DNA from: Curtobacterium luteum
GTDB lineage: Bacteria; Actinomycetota; Actinomycetes; Actinomycetales; Microbacteriaceae
Assembly: GCF_014646995.1 (NCBI RefSeq)
Contig: NZ_BMOI01000010.1
Span: 1 to 64,000 of the forward strand
Length of the DNA: 64,000 bases
Direction: 5' to 3'
Shown here: piece by piece, positions 41,878 to 51,843 of the stretch
Layout: each line of letters opens with the position of its first letter
How positions within the stretch are numbered: the stretch's first letter is position 1
The notes under the pieces: model-generated
What the model saw: the letters and a program-made list of their open reading frames with translations, nothing else
Database searches by the model: none
Told to the model about the DNA's origin: nothing
Made by a program: the position numbers and the translations under genes

Positions 41878-42798
41878 TCAGCGCTCGATGACGTTCTCGA
41901 ACGGCTGACGTTCCACGAGGGCTGCCACCTGCCGGCGCACCAGCTCGATCGAGCGCGGCACGCTGAGGTCGGTGTTCCCGCCCACGTGCGGCGTCAGCAC
42001 CGTGTTCGGCGTCGTCCAGAGCGGGTGGCCGGCCGGGAGCGGCTCCGGGTCGGTGACGTCCAGCGCTGCCGAGAGCCTGCCGGACCGCAGTTCGGCGACC
42101 AGGGCGTCGGTGTCGACCACCTTGCCGCGCGCGACGTTCACCACGAGGGCGCCGTCGGGCAGTGCGGCGAGGAGCTCGGCGTCGACCAGCCCCGCGGTCT
42201 CGTCGGTCAGCGGGGTGATGAGCACGAGCACGTCGGTCGTCGCCGCGAGGGTGCGGAGTTCCGCGAAGGAGTGCACCTGCCGGCCGTCCTGCTCGCGTGC
42301 CGTCCGGGCCACCACCGTGACCTCGGTGCGGAACGCCTCGAACCGGGTCGCGATGGCCGAGCCGATCGCCCCGTACCCGACGACGGTCACGCGTCGGTCG
42401 GCGAGGGACCGCGTCGTCCGGGAGTCCCAGACGCCGGCTGCCCGGTCAGCCTGGAACGCCCCGAGCTCCCGCAGGCTCGTCAGCGCGAGGCCGACCGCGA
42501 GTTCGGCGGTCTCGTCGTCGTGGATGCCCCGACCGTTCGCGAGCAGTGCGTGCCCGGGGACGTGCGGGACGGCGTGCTCGTAGCCCGCGCTCGGCAGCTG
42601 CAGCAGCGCGAGGTTCGGCAGGTCGTGCACGAACTGCCACCGGTGGCGTCCGGCGAAGTAGAACGGCAGGAGCGTGATCGCGACCTCGTCCGGCCGGTCG
42701 AACGGCTGCTCGACGTCCCACACCGCGAGCTCGACGCCCTCGGGTACCGGGCCGAATCGGTCGACGAGCTCCTGGAACGGGAGGGTGACGACGGGCAT
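41878..42798 (-). CDS. D-isomer-specific 2-hydroxyacid dehydrogenase
   Basis: A 306-residue NAD(P)-dependent dehydrogenase. The nucleotide loop VVGYGAIGSAIA, LVLITPLTDETAGLVD, NVARGKVVDTDAL (catalytic Arg), the Glu in DVTDPEPLP and the His in TPHVGGNT are all in order. It lies 58 bp downstream of purL on the same strand, with no clear terminator between. The substrate may be a glyoxylate-type or hydroxypyruvate-type acid. Confidence 0.92.
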   Translation of the reverse strand: MPVVTLPFQELVDRFGPVPEGVELAVWDVEQPFDRPDEVAITLLPFYFAGRHRWQFVHDLPNLALLQLPSAGYEHAVPHVPGHALLANGRGIHDDETAELAVGLALTSLRELGAFQADRAAGVWDSRTTRSLADRRVTVVGYGAIGSAIATRFEAFRTEVTVVARTAREQDGRQVHSFAELRTLAATTDVLVLITPLTDETAGLVDAELLAALPDGALVVNVARGKVVDTDALVAELRSGRLSAALDVTDPEPLPAGHPLWTTPNTVLTPHVGGNTDLSVPRSIELVRRQVAALVERQPFENVIER

Positions 42799-42856
42799 CA
42801 GGCGATGCCCGTCGTCATCACGCCGGCCGACGCCTGCGCGCCAGCGGACGACCCGC

Positions 42857-45280
42857 TCAGGAGTCGGTCCGGGGCGAGAAGGACCCGCGGTCGTCGAGCG
42901 GACCGCGACCGACGTAGCCCTCGGTGACGTCCTCGGTGATCACGTCGCCGAAGCGCGCCGGGAGCGTCGCCGCGTGCGTGCCGCGGAGCTCGTCGACGGT
43001 GGCCTCGAACGCCCCCTGGACCTCGAGCGACCCGCTCGCGGCGTCGGTCACGCCGATGCGGAGGACCGGGAACCCGCGGCCGTCGCACAGGCCCTGGAAC
43101 CGGACGTCGTCCTCACGGCGGACCGTCACGATGACGCGGCCCGTCGACTCCGAGAACAGCGCGGTCGCGGTGTCCACACCGTCACGGGTCTCGAGCTCGT
43201 CCAGGACGACGCGCGCGCCGATGCCGAAGCGCAGCACGGACTCCGCGAGGGACTGGCCGAGGCCGCCGTCCGCGAGGTCGTGCGCACTCGTCAGCAGCTG
43301 CTCGCCCGATGCCGCGTGCAGGAGGTCGGCCAGGGCCTTCTCCTGCTCGAGGTCCACCGCCGGAGGACGGCCACCGAGGTGCCCGTGCACCGTGCCGGCC
43401 CAGGCGGAGCCGTCGAGCTCGAGCGCGGTGGTGCCGAGCAGGTAGATGTTGTGGCCGTCGTCCTGCCAGCCGGACGGGACGCGCAGGGCGACGTCGTCGA
43501 TGATCCCGAGCACGCCGACCACGGGGGTCGGGTGGATCGGGGTCGTGCCCGTCTGGTTGTAGAACGACACGTTGCCGCCGGTGACCGGGATGCCGAGCTC
43601 CATGCAGCCGTCGGCCAGGCCCTCGACGGCCTCGGAGAACTGCCACATGACCTCGGGGTTCTCCGGCGAGCCGAAGTTGAGGCAGTCCGTGACCGCGGCC
43701 GGGACGGCGCCCGTGACGGCCACGTTGCGGTAGGCCTCGGCCAGCGCCAGGCGGGCGCCCTGCTTCGGGTCGAGCTGGCAGTAGCGGCCGTTCGCGTCCG
43801 TGGCGATCGTCACACCGAGCCCGGTCTCCTCGTCGACGCGGATCATGCCGCCGTCGTCGGGGAAGGACAGCGCGGTGTTGCCGAGCACGTACGTGTCGTA
43901 CTGGTTCGTGACCCAGCTCTTCGATGCGAGGTTCGGCGACCCGAGCAGCTGCAGGAACTGCGCCTTGAGCGCGGGGCCGTCCGCCGGGCGGTCGAGCGAG
44001 GCGGCCGTGTCGGTCTGGAGCGCGTCGATCCAGGTCGGGTAGGCGACGGGACGGTCGTACACGGGACCGTCGACGGCGACCGTGCGCGGGTCGACGTTCA
44101 CGATCTCCTGACCCTGCCAGTCGATGACCAGGCGGCCGGTGCCGGTGACCTCGCCGAGGACGCTGGTCTCGACCTCCCACTTGCCGACCACCGCGAGGAA
44201 GTCGTCGAGCTTCTCGGGCCGCACGACCGCCATCATGCGCTCCTGGCTCTCCGACATGAGGATCTCCTCGGCGGTGAGCGTGGGGTCGCGGAGCAGCACG
44301 TCGTCGAGCGAGATGTGCATGCCGCCGTCGCCGTTGCTCGCGAGCTCCGACGTGGCGCAGGAGATGCCGGCCGCACCGAGGTCCTGGATGCCCTCGACGA
44401 GCTCCTCCTGGAACAGCTCGAGGCAGCACTCGATCAGGACCTTCTCGGCGAAGGGGTCGCCGACCTGCACGGCCGGACGCTTCGTCGGGCCGCCCTCGGT
44501 GAAGGTGTCGGACGCGAGGATCGACGCACCGCCGATGCCGTCGCCACCGGTGCGTGCCCCGAAGAGCACGACCTTGTTGCCGGCGCCGGACGCGTTCGCC
44601 AGGTGGAGGTCCTCGTGCCGGAGGACACCGACCGCGAGGGCGTTGACGAGCGGGTTGCCCTGGTACACCGGGTCGAAGTAGGTCTCGCCGCCGATGTTCG
44701 GCAGGCCGAGGCAGTTGCCGTAGAACGAGATGCCGCCGACCACGCCGTGCACGACACGCTGCGTGTCCTCGTGCTCGATCGCGCCGAAGCGGAGCTGGTC
44801 CATCACGGCGACCGGGCGGGCCCCCATCGAGATGATGTCGCGGACGATGCCGCCGACACCGGTCGCGGCGCCCTGGTAGGGCTCCACGTACGACGGGTGG
44901 TTGTGCGACTCGACCTTGAAGGTGACCGCCCAGCCGTTCCCGACGTCGACGACACCGGCGTTCTCGCCCATGCCGACCATGAGGTTCTTCGTCATCTCCG
45001 GCGTGACCTTCTTGCCGAACTGGCGGAGGTAGTTCTTGCTCGACTTGTACGAGCAGTGCTCCGACCACATGACGGAGTACATCGCCAGCTCGCCCGAGGT
45101 GGGGCGACGGCCGAGGATCTCCTTGATGCGGGCGTACTCGTCGGCCTTGAGCCCGAGCGCCTCGTACGGCTGCTCCTTGTCGGGCGTCGCGGCGGCGTCC
45201 TGGACGGTGTCGGGCTTCGGGCGAACGTGTGTCGTCACGGTGGTGTCGTTCCCTGTCACTGGAGTCGTGTCCGTCGTCAC
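42857..45280 (-). CDS. purL: Phosphoribosylformylglycinamidine synthase, large subunit
   Basis: An 807-residue ATP-dependent enzyme making FGAM from FGAR. It is the small-type PurL that needs PurS and PurQ, both encoded just upstream. The first half has [40 protein letters not shown] and [18 protein letters not shown]; the second half repeats the PurM-like fold with [14 protein letters not shown]-type segments and a C-terminal domain. GTG 45280 overlaps the purQ stop (GTGA). Confidence 0.97.
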   Translation of the reverse strand: MTTDTTPVTGNDTTVTTHVRPKPDTVQDAAATPDKEQPYEALGLKADEYARIKEILGRRPTSGELAMYSVMWSEHCSYKSSKNYLRQFGKKVTPEMTKNLMVGMGENAGVVDVGNGWAVTFKVESHNHPSYVEPYQGAATGVGGIVRDIISMGARPVAVMDQLRFGAIEHEDTQRVVHGVVGGISFYGNCLGLPNIGGETYFDPVYQGNPLVNALAVGVLRHEDLHLANASGAGNKVVLFGARTGGDGIGGASILASDTFTEGGPTKRPAVQVGDPFAEKVLIECCLELFQEELVEGIQDLGAAGISCATSELASNGDGGMHISLDDVLLRDPTLTAEEILMSESQERMMAVVRPEKLDDFLAVVGKWEVETSVLGEVTGTGRLVIDWQGQEIVNVDPRTVAVDGPVYDRPVAYPTWIDALQTDTAASLDRPADGPALKAQFLQLLGSPNLASKSWVTNQYDTYVLGNTALSFPDDGGMIRVDEETGLGVTIATDANGRYCQLDPKQGARLALAEAYRNVAVTGAVPAAVTDCLNFGSPENPEVMWQFSEAVEGLADGCMELGIPVTGGNVSFYNQTGTTPIHPTPVVGVLGIIDDVALRVPSGWQDDGHNIYLLGTTALELDGSAWAGTVHGHLGGRPPAVDLEQEKALADLLHAASGEQLLTSAHDLADGGLGQSLAESVLRFGIGARVVLDELETRDGVDTATALFSESTGRVIVTVRREDDVRFQGLCDGRGFPVLRIGVTDAASGSLEVQGAFEATVDELRGTHAATLPARFGDVITEDVTEGYVGRGPLDDRGSFSPRTDS

Positions 45281-45972
45281 TTGACGAGCGTCGACTCGAT
45301 CACGGAGGTGAAGAAGGTGAGGCCGTCCGTGCCGGAGGCCATCGCCGCGGGGGTGTCCGGGCCGAACCCGGGCTCCGTCGCGTGCTCGGGGTGCGGCATG
45401 AGCCCCACGACGTTGCCGCGCTCGTTCGAGACGCCGGCGATGTCGTCGATCGATCCGTTCGGGTTCACGCCGACGTAGCGGAACACGACCTGGCCGTTGT
45501 CCTCGATGCGCTTGATCGTGTCGGCGTCCGCGACGAAGCGGCCGTCGGCGTTCTTCAGCGGGATGGTGATCTCCTGCTGGGCCGTGAAGCCGCTCGTCCA
45601 GGCGGTCGCGGTGGTCTCGACGCGGAGCTTCTGGTCGCGGCGGATGAACTGCTGATGGGCGTTCCGCGTGTGCGCGCCGGGGACGAGGCGGGCCTCGGCG
45701 AGCATCTGGAAGCCGTTGCAGATGCCGAGCACCGGCATGCCCTTGCCGGCGGCGTCGATCACCTCGGCCATGATCGGGGCCTTCGCCGCGATCGCGCCGG
45801 CGCGGAGGTAGTCACCGTAGGAGAACCCGCCGGGGAGGACGATGGCGTCGACGCCCTGCAGGTCGTGGTCGCCGTGCCAGAGCGCGACGGGCTCGGCACC
45901 GGCGAGTCGGACCGCGCGCTGGGCGTCGCGGTCGTCGAGGGATCCGGGGAAGGTGATGACGCCGATCTTCAT
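45277..45972 (-). CDS. purQ: FGAM synthase glutaminase subunit
   Basis: A 231-residue class I glutamine amidotransferase that supplies ammonia to PurL. The nucleophile Cys is in [11 protein letters not shown], the oxyanion region is [14 protein letters not shown], and the His/Glu are in GLMPHPEHA. It begins [11 protein letters not shown]. It lies 4 nt after purS and overlaps purL, so the three form one operon. Confidence 0.97.
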   Translation of the reverse strand: MKIGVITFPGSLDDRDAQRAVRLAGAEPVALWHGDHDLQGVDAIVLPGGFSYGDYLRAGAIAAKAPIMAEVIDAAGKGMPVLGICNGFQMLAEARLVPGAHTRNAHQQFIRRDQKLRVETTATAWTSGFTAQQEITIPLKNADGRFVADADTIKRIEDNGQVVFRYVGVNPNGSIDDIAGVSNERGNVVGLMPHPEHATEPGFGPDTPAAMASGTDGLTFFTSVIESTLVK

Positions 45973-45976
45973 CGGG

Positions 45977-46228
45977 TCACTGGCCCTCGACGCTGACCGA
46001 GACGACGTCCTCGATCACGGCGTTCGAGAAGACGTCGGCCGCGATCGCGCGGACCTCGGCGAGCTTCGCGTCGTCGACCGGGCCGTCGACGGCCACCTCG
46101 AAGCGCTTGCCGATGCGGACGTTGGTCAGGTCGGCCTTGCCGAGACGGGCGAGCGCGTTGCCCACCGCCTTGCCCTGGGGGTCGAGGATCTCGGCCTTGG
46201 GCATGACCTCGACGACGATCGTTGGCAC
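45977..46228 (-). CDS. purS: FGAM synthase small subunit
   Basis: An 83-residue protein that bridges PurQ and PurL. The family pattern is clear: [38 protein letters not shown] and VIEDVVSV. The GTG at 46228 follows TGGAG 8 nt upstream. A TAGACT hexamer on the same strand (complement of 46268-46273) is a good -10 site, giving a short leader. It is the first gene of purSQL. Confidence 0.93.
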   Translation of the reverse strand: MPTIVVEVMPKAEILDPQGKAVGNALARLGKADLTNVRIGKRFEVAVDGPVDDAKLAEVRAIAADVFSNAVIEDVVSVSVEGQ

Positions 46229-46327
46229 GTGTTCACTCCAGCACTTCGGGGATGGGTGGGACGAGACCAGTCTAGGCGGCGGGCTCGACGCGCCCGACCG
46301 CTTGTGGAGAAGTGTTCGGGAGCGTAT

Positions 46328-46353
46328 ATTCCAAGTCGAATAGTCGCATTCGA
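46328..46353. promoter_or_regulatory. PadR operator candidate with three spaced half-sites
   Basis: ATTC-N6-GAAT-N6-ATTCGA; the right part TCGAAT-N6-ATTCGA is a perfect inverted repeat. The three half-sites are spaced 10 bp apart, one helical turn. It lies 20 bp before the PadR start, in an AT-rich gap shared with purS. Confidence 0.65.
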
Positions 46354-46373
46354 ACACCGGACTGGAGGCACGG

Positions 46374-46988
46374 ATGGCGTCGCTCACACCGCTCGCGTTC
46401 GCGGCGCTCGGGCTCCTCGCCGAAGCGCCCATGCACCCGTACGAGATGTTCCAGACGATGCTGCAGCGTCGCGAGGACCAGAACGTGAAGGTCCGGCCCG
46501 GCACGCTGTACCACCAGATCGGTCGCCTCGTCGACCTCGGCTACGCCGAGGCGCTCGGCACGGCGCGCGAGGGCAACCGCCCGGAACGCACCACCTACGC
46601 GATCACCGACCACGGGCGCGCGGCGCTCGAGGACGGACTCCGGCGCATGATCGCGGAGCCGGCCGACGAGTACCCGGAGTTCCAGCTCGCCGTCTCGCAC
46701 GTCGACAACCTGAGCGCCGCGGATGCGGTGACCGCCCTGCGGGCACGCGCCGACGCACTCGCCGTGGAACGCGACGTGTACGACGAGGCCGCCACGGGCC
46801 TCCAGGCCAAGCGCCTGGCAGACCGCTACTGGCTCGACGTGTCGTACGTCCGTGCCATGCTCGCCGCGCAGATCGAGTGGCTCACGGCGACCGCCGACCG
46901 CATCGAACGCGGCGACGTCCCCTGGGACGGCCCGGCCGTCCCGCCGAACTCCGCAGACCCCCACCACGACAAGGAACGCTCTCGATGA
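46374..46988 (+). CDS. PadR-family transcriptional regulator
   Basis: A 204-residue repressor. The N-terminal winged helix has FAALGLLAEAPMHPYEM, GTLYHQIGRLVDLGYAE and TTYAITDHGRAALE, typical of PadR; the C-terminal part (about residues 90-185) is the helical dimer region. It overlaps the MFS gene (ATGA), so it very likely controls that exporter and itself through the ATTC/GAAT site upstream. GGAGG lies 7 nt before the ATG. Confidence 0.93.
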   Translation: MASLTPLAFAALGLLAEAPMHPYEMFQTMLQRREDQNVKVRPGTLYHQIGRLVDLGYAEALGTAREGNRPERTTYAITDHGRAALEDGLRRMIAEPADEYPEFQLAVSHVDNLSAADAVTALRARADALAVERDVYDEAATGLQAKRLADRYWLDVSYVRAMLAAQIEWLTATADRIERGDVPWDGPAVPPNSADPHHDKERSR

Positions 46989-48607
46989 CAACCGCCGAAA
47001 AGAAGCCGTGGCCCGCCCTGTGGGCCCTGGTCGTCGGCTTCTTCATGATCCTCGTCGACTCGACCATCGTGTCGGTCGCCACCCCCACCATCGCCGCGAA
47101 GCTGCACGCGGACATCAACGCGGTGATCTGGGTGACGAGCGCGTACCTGCTCGCCTACGCCGTGCCGCTGCTCATCACCGGGCGGCTCGGTGACCGCTTC
47201 GGCCCGAAGGCGCTCTACCAGATCGGTCTGGTCGTGTTCACGCTGTCGAGCCTCTGGTGCGGTCTCGCCGGGTCGATCGAGGTCCTCATCCTCGCCCGCG
47301 TCGTGCAGGGGCTGGGCGCCGCGATGATGACCCCGCAGACCATGGCCGTGATCACGCGCATCTTCCCGCCGCAGAACCGCGGCGCGGCGATGGGGCTGTG
47401 GGGTGCCGTCGCCGGTGTTGCCTCGCTCGTCGGGCCGATCGTCGGCGGCCTGCTCGTGGACGGCTTCGGCTGGGAGTGGATCTTCTTCGTCAACGTGCCG
47501 GTCGGCGTCGTCGCGTTCGTGCTCGCGCAGCGGTTCGTCCCGTCGTTCGAGCGGCACGGACACCGGTTCGACTACCTCGGCATCGTATTGAGCGCGCTCG
47601 GCATGTTCCTGCTCGTGTTCGGCATCCAGGAGGGCGAGACCTACGACTGGGGCACCATCACCGGGCCGATCTCGGTGTGGTCACTCATCGTTGCCGGCGT
47701 CGTCGTCCTCGCGGGGTTCGTGGTCTGGCAGGGCGTGCAGAAGGGTGAGCCGCTGCTCCCGCTCGGCCTCTTCAAGGACCGCAACTTCACGCTCGCGAAC
47801 ATCGCCATCACCTCGGTGGGCGTCGCGATCTCGTCGTTCGCGCTCCCCATCATGCTGTGGGCGCAGGACGTCCTCACGTTCAGCCCGACCCAGGCCGCGC
47901 TGCTGCTCGTCCCGCAGGCCGTCCTGTCCGCCGGGCTCGCGCCGCTCGTGGGCAAGAACCTCAACCGGTGGAGCCTCCGCTGGGTCGCCGCGTTCGGACT
48001 CGCGTGCTTCTCGGGCGCGCTGTTCTGGTTCGGCTCGCTGCTCGCCTCGGGTGCCGCGTGGGGCTGGGTGCTCCTGCCGTCGACGCTCCTCGGCCTCGCC
48101 AACGCCTGCATGTGGGGTCCGCTGTCGGTCTCGGCCACGCGGAACCTGCCGCCGAAGCTCGCGGGCGCCGGCTCCGGCGTCTACAACACCACGCGGCAGA
48201 TCGGCGCGGTGCTCGGCTCGGCCGGCATCGCCGCGCTGATCGAGGCCCGGATCACGGCGAACTTCCCGGCGTCCACCGGTGGGACGAGCGCCGGCGGTGC
48301 CGAGCAGCAGGTCGGCGCGCTGCCCGCGTTCCTGCAGCAGCCGTTCTCGACGGCCATGGGGCAGTCGCTCGCGCTGCCGGCACTGGTGCTGCTGGTCGGC
48401 ATCGTCGCGGCACTGTTCCTGGCGAAGCCGAAGCAGACCGTCGCGTGGCAGCAGACCGGGGCCGTGGCGACGCAGGGCTCGGCCGCAGCGGCGCACGAGT
48501 CGGCTCCCGGCGATCGACGCGGGGTGCACGCTGCCGCGCCGGCACCGGAGACCCCGGAGGCCGAACTCGCGGCGACCGACCACCACGGGCGGCACGCGGA
48601 CGCCTAG
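46985..48607 (+). CDS. DHA2-family MFS multidrug exporter (14 TM)
   Basis: A 540-residue proton-linked exporter. About 14 membrane segments are seen. DHA2 motifs include LVDSTIVSVATPTIAAKL in helix 1, GRLGDRFGPKAL (motif A), LARVVQGLGAAMMTP (motif B) and GAVAGVASLVGPIVGGLLVD (motif C, antiporter). The closing 60 residues are an acidic His-rich tail. Encoded with its PadR regulator, it probably exports a toxic organic compound. A strong hairpin follows at 48634-48679. Confidence 0.95.
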   Translation: MTTAEKKPWPALWALVVGFFMILVDSTIVSVATPTIAAKLHADINAVIWVTSAYLLAYAVPLLITGRLGDRFGPKALYQIGLVVFTLSSLWCGLAGSIEVLILARVVQGLGAAMMTPQTMAVITRIFPPQNRGAAMGLWGAVAGVASLVGPIVGGLLVDGFGWEWIFFVNVPVGVVAFVLAQRFVPSFERHGHRFDYLGIVLSALGMFLLVFGIQEGETYDWGTITGPISVWSLIVAGVVVLAGFVVWQGVQKGEPLLPLGLFKDRNFTLANIAITSVGVAISSFALPIMLWAQDVLTFSPTQAALLLVPQAVLSAGLAPLVGKNLNRWSLRWVAAFGLACFSGALFWFGSLLASGAAWGWVLLPSTLLGLANACMWGPLSVSATRNLPPKLAGAGSGVYNTTRQIGAVLGSAGIAALIEARITANFPASTGGTSAGGAEQQVGALPAFLQQPFSTAMGQSLALPALVLLVGIVAALFLAKPKQTVAWQQTGAVATQGSAAAAHESAPGDRRGVHAAAPAPETPEAELAATDHHGRHADA

Positions 48608-49701
48608 GCCGTCGGGCACGGCCCGGGTTGCCCTGGAACGACGTCCCCGTTGTCGTACGACGACGGGGACGTCGTTCCACATCGGCGCCCGACGCCCGCC
48701 GCCCGACGCCCGCCGCGCCCGACGCCCGCCGCGCCCGCCCGGCCCGCCGCCCGACGCACCCGCGACCGATACCCGCGGCGCTCGAGGTGCGCCCGGGTGA
48801 GGGCGTCCATCTCCTCGTCGCTGAGGTCGTCGACCACCCGGGCCTCCCGACGGTCCGTCCGCTGCCACCGCACGAACAGCGAGATCAGCACGGGGATGTC
48901 CGCGACCTCGGCGATGAACCACAGCAGGTCACCGGCGAGGTGCTGGTCCTGGAGCGGTGACGGGTACCAGGCCTTCCCCACGAGCGTCGTCGTCGCTCCG
49001 TCGAGCACGTGGTTCGTGATCCGCAGCACGATGCCCGGGACGGCATCGAGCATGAGCTCCACGAAGGCGAGCAGGAACTCCGCCGTCACGAACGTCGACG
49101 ACCGCAGGATGCCCGGTTCGGCCAGGGGCGCGAGCAACCCGAAGCCGAGCACCGGCACGAACACCGTGATGGCGACCGCCCAGACCGGCGACGTCCTGAT
49201 CGCGGCCGACAGTGGCGTGAGGAGGACGCAGAACATCGCGAGGGCGATCAGCGGCGAGACGATCGCGTTGCCGAGGACCCGGACCGGGCGCGACCCGAGG
49301 GCGGCGGTGGCGGCGCGCGCGAGGCGATCCGGGCCTCCCGTCCGGAGCAGGGAGACCGGAGCGGCCAGCGCCGCGAACGTCGGCACGGCGAAGAAGAGGA
49401 GGGCGAGCCGGAGGACGAACGCCCACCGGAGCCGTTCGGCGTAGACGCCGACGATCCCGAACTGCAGGACCCCGAAGAGCAGGAGCGCGGCCACGAACGC
49501 GAGTGTCTGCCACCACGGCCAGCGCGCGCCGCGTCGGGCGGCACCGACCGACCACCACCCGTAGGCGACGGCACCGACGAGGATCATCGCGGCCGCCAGG
49601 GGGTCGAAGCGCCACGTGGACCAGAACTCGGGTGTCGACGGCGTGGGGTGCCTCCTGGTGCTCGTGCTGCAGGAGCCATCCTCCGCCCCCGGCAGGGGCA
49701 C
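48604..49701 (-). CDS. CtaG/caa3-type cytochrome c oxidase assembly membrane protein
   Basis: A 365-residue membrane protein with six to seven hydrophobic segments (about residues 32-250), matching the CtaG_caa3 family of copper-related oxidase assembly factors (FGVVQF-type first half, LDAVPGIVLRITNHVL and DQHLAGDLLWFIAEV in the second). The tail after about residue 305 is Gly/Arg-rich; its last 20 residues are encoded by the 46-bp palindrome, and the stop overlaps the convergent MFS stop. So the C-terminus seems extended by repeat DNA. GTG 49701 is the annotated start; the ribosome site is unclear. Confidence 0.85.
   Translation of the reverse strand: MPLPGAEDGSCSTSTRRHPTPSTPEFWSTWRFDPLAAAMILVGAVAYGWWSVGAARRGARWPWWQTLAFVAALLLFGVLQFGIVGVYAERLRWAFVLRLALLFFAVPTFAALAAPVSLLRTGGPDRLARAATAALGSRPVRVLGNAIVSPLIALAMFCVLLTPLSAAIRTSPVWAVAITVFVPVLGFGLLAPLAEPGILRSSTFVTAEFLLAFVELMLDAVPGIVLRITNHVLDGATTTLVGKAWYPSPLQDQHLAGDLLWFIAEVADIPVLISLFVRWQRTDRREARVVDDLSDEEMDALTRAHLERRGYRSRVRRAAGRAGAAGVGRGGRRAAGVGRRCGTTSPSSYDNGDVVPGQPGPCPTA
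48634..48679. terminator. 46-bp palindrome after the MFS gene, read through by the CtaG-like gene
   Basis: Begins TGGAACGACGTCCCCG and ends with its complement; 22 of 23 pairs match with one T/G. It is placed to end MFS transcription, yet on the other strand it codes for the tail of the CtaG-like protein. Confidence 0.75.
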
Positions 49702-49728
49702 CGAGGTCCCGCGTCCGTGAGAACCGGT

Positions 49729-51033
49729 TCAGATCCGGGTCACGCCCCGCGCCGGGGTCGTCCGGGTGAGCAGCCACACCCCGATCGGGACGAGCACCGC
49801 GCCCGTGACGGCGACCGGGAAGGAGAGGTGCAGCTGCATGACCGCGAAGGCCGGTCCGACCGTGCACAGCGCCGCCACGACGAGCACCGGCCACGCGGGC
49901 CGGTCGGCTCCGGGGACGAGCCGGGGGAGTGGCCGATCGAAGGATCGGAGCGCCCGGGCGACCACGATCGCGGCGCCGAGCAGGAGGACGAGCGCGAGGG
50001 GTCGCGTGGCCCACCACAGCGCGCCGCCCGGCTCCGGGAACGGCACCCCGACGAGCAGGGCGACCCCGTTGAGCGCGATGAAGAGCGGCAGGTACCAGAG
50101 GTAGACCGCCATGCCGTCGCGCCCGAGCACGAAGACGACCGCCTGGGCGCCGCGCGTCCGCATCAGGGACGCCAGCGGCCGGTGGACCAGCTGGACGAGA
50201 CACGCCTGCGCGATCGCGAGGAACGCGAGCGGCACCATCGGCGGGTTGAGGTCCTGGAGCATGTCGGGTGCCCAGAGCCCGATCGATGTCAGGGGCACGA
50301 GGACCACGTACGCGGCGACGGCGACCACGGCGAGGAGCAGGCGCGATCGCCGCGCGAACCAGCCGTCGGCCCAGAGGAACCCGAGCTGCTGGGCGAACAG
50401 CCAGACCGGGCCGAGGTTGAGCAGCCCGACCTCCGCGACGCCCGTCGCCAGGCGAACGGTGTCGACGAGGACGGCCGCGCCGAGCAGCACGGCCAGCGTC
50501 CTCCACGGCGCCCGTTCGTGCAGGCGGACCATGAGGGGGACGCAGCACTGCGTGATGCCGTACGCCGCGAGGAACCAGAGCGGGGAGCCGATGCCGAACG
50601 CGACCTCCGCCAGGAGCCCCGGCGGCGTCCCCAGCGCCGTCGCGATCCCCAGTCCGAGCGCGAGCACGACGAACAGCGGGACGGCGGGGCGGAACAGACG
50701 GACGAGGCGGGTCGACCAGTAGTCGCGCGCGCCGCCGCCCCGCGTCACCGTGCTCCGCCACCCGACGATGCTGGCGAACCCGCCGACGACGAAGAAGAGC
50801 GGCATGACCTGCCCGACCCAGGTCGCCGGCACGTACCAGGCGAGCTCCTGGAGCGGGCTCGTCACCTCGATCCCGTCGGCGGTCCCGACCCCGACCATCG
50901 TCACGTGGACGAAGACGACGAGGACGACGCACGCGGTCCGGATGAGGTCGACGACCAGGTCGCGCTGCGCGATGATCCCCCGGACGTCCCGTGCTGTGTG
51001 TGCCTGCTCCGGCACGCTCTGCTGCGAGGACAT
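49729..51033 (-). CDS. Acyltransferase-3 family membrane protein
   Basis: A 434-residue integral membrane protein with ten to eleven hydrophobic segments. The N-terminus RDLVVDLIRTACVVLVVFVHV carries the conserved Arg and His of the acyltransferase-3 (OatA/NodX-type) family. Such proteins O-acylate wall polymers, glycans or antibiotics; there is no SGNH domain, and no substrate is evident. TACCGT ends 6 nt before ATG 51033, so it is probably leaderless. Confidence 0.9.
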   Translation of the reverse strand: MSSQQSVPEQAHTARDVRGIIAQRDLVVDLIRTACVVLVVFVHVTMVGVGTADGIEVTSPLQELAWYVPATWVGQVMPLFFVVGGFASIVGWRSTVTRGGGARDYWSTRLVRLFRPAVPLFVVLALGLGIATALGTPPGLLAEVAFGIGSPLWFLAAYGITQCCVPLMVRLHERAPWRTLAVLLGAAVLVDTVRLATGVAEVGLLNLGPVWLFAQQLGFLWADGWFARRSRLLLAVVAVAAYVVLVPLTSIGLWAPDMLQDLNPPMVPLAFLAIAQACLVQLVHRPLASLMRTRGAQAVVFVLGRDGMAVYLWYLPLFIALNGVALLVGVPFPEPGGALWWATRPLALVLLLGAAIVVARALRSFDRPLPRLVPGADRPAWPVLVVAALCTVGPAFAVMQLHLSFPVAVTGAVLVPIGVWLLTRTTPARGVTRI

Positions 51034-51186
51034 GCTGGGACGGTACCCGGCGCTGCGGCCGTCCCAGCGGAGCTCCAGCAGATCGCGGCCGTTTCGTGAC
51101 CCCTCACATGCCGCGTCCGGCATGCGACGGCACCGCGCCGACATGGGCTCGAAGGCCCGGTGCCTGGTGCTAGGGTGAACCCGTTG

Positions 51187-51203
51187 TCTTGATCACTGCA
51201 AGA
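51187..51203 (+). promoter_or_regulatory. Candidate Fur/FurA operator
   Basis: TCTTG-ATCACTG-CAAGA is a 5+7+5 inverted repeat just downstream of a TAGGGT -10 hexamer (51171-51176) and 12 nt before the Fur-family start. Its position suggests autoregulation of the Fur-katA unit. Confidence 0.6.
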
Positions 51204-51214
51204 GAAGGGCCCCG

Positions 51215-51739
51215 ATGGAAGACGCAGAGCTGCTCCGCACCGCGGGCCTGCGGGTCACCACACCGCGGTTGGCCGTCCTCCGCGCCACCGGATCCATGCC
51301 CCACGCGACCGCGGACGACATCGTCACCGCCCTCGCCGCCGAGCTCCCGACGACGAGCCACCAGGCCGTGTACGGCGTCCTCGCCGCGCTGACCGGGGTC
51401 GGGCTCGTGCGCCGGATCGAGCCAGCCGGCAGTCCGGCGCGGTACGAGCGGCGGACCGGGGACAACCACCACCACATCGTCTGCACCATGTGCGGCGCGA
51501 TCGAGGACGTCGACTGCGCCGTCGGGCACGCTCCGTGCCTGACGCCGTCCGAGACGCACGGCTTCGCGGTCACCACGGCCGAGGTCACCTACTGGGGGAT
51601 CTGCGACCGATGCGCCGCAGCGGAGCGCGAGGACGCGACCCCCGCCGGAGCACCCGCGGCCCCTGCGGCCCCCGGCGGAGCACCCGCGGCCCCCGCGACC
51701 CCCGCGGGAGCACCCGCGACCCCCGGCGCAGTCGTCTGA
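51215..51739 (+). CDS. Fur-family regulator (FurA/CatR-like)
   Basis: A 174-residue peroxide- or metal-sensing repressor. The winged helix is in [18 protein letters not shown] and [23 protein letters not shown]; the metal site is HHH in DNHHHIVC with CTMC and CDRC zinc cysteines. The Fur plus catalase order, as in mycobacterial furA-katG and streptomycete catR-catA, points to peroxide control of the downstream catalase. The C-terminal 30 residues are Ala/Pro/Gly tandem repeats (APAAPGG), odd for the family and perhaps slippage-derived. Confidence 0.92.
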   Translation: MEDAELLRTAGLRVTTPRLAVLRATGSMPHATADDIVTALAAELPTTSHQAVYGVLAALTGVGLVRRIEPAGSPARYERRTGDNHHHIVCTMCGAIEDVDCAVGHAPCLTPSETHGFAVTTAEVTYWGICDRCAAAEREDATPAGAPAAPAAPGGAPAAPATPAGAPATPGAVV

Positions 51740-51843
51740 CGCGCCCGGCGCGACCGCCGCAGTCGATCCCTCTCCCGGCACCGAACCGGGACCACGAGCA
51801 ACCCCGAGCATCCCTGACCGAACCAACGTTCCGAGGAGGAACC

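Noticed and set aside
46229-46373. Purine riboswitch or PurR box before purSQL
   Set aside because: I found a -10 hexamer and the PadR half-sites, but no purine-aptamer core or recognisable PurR box.
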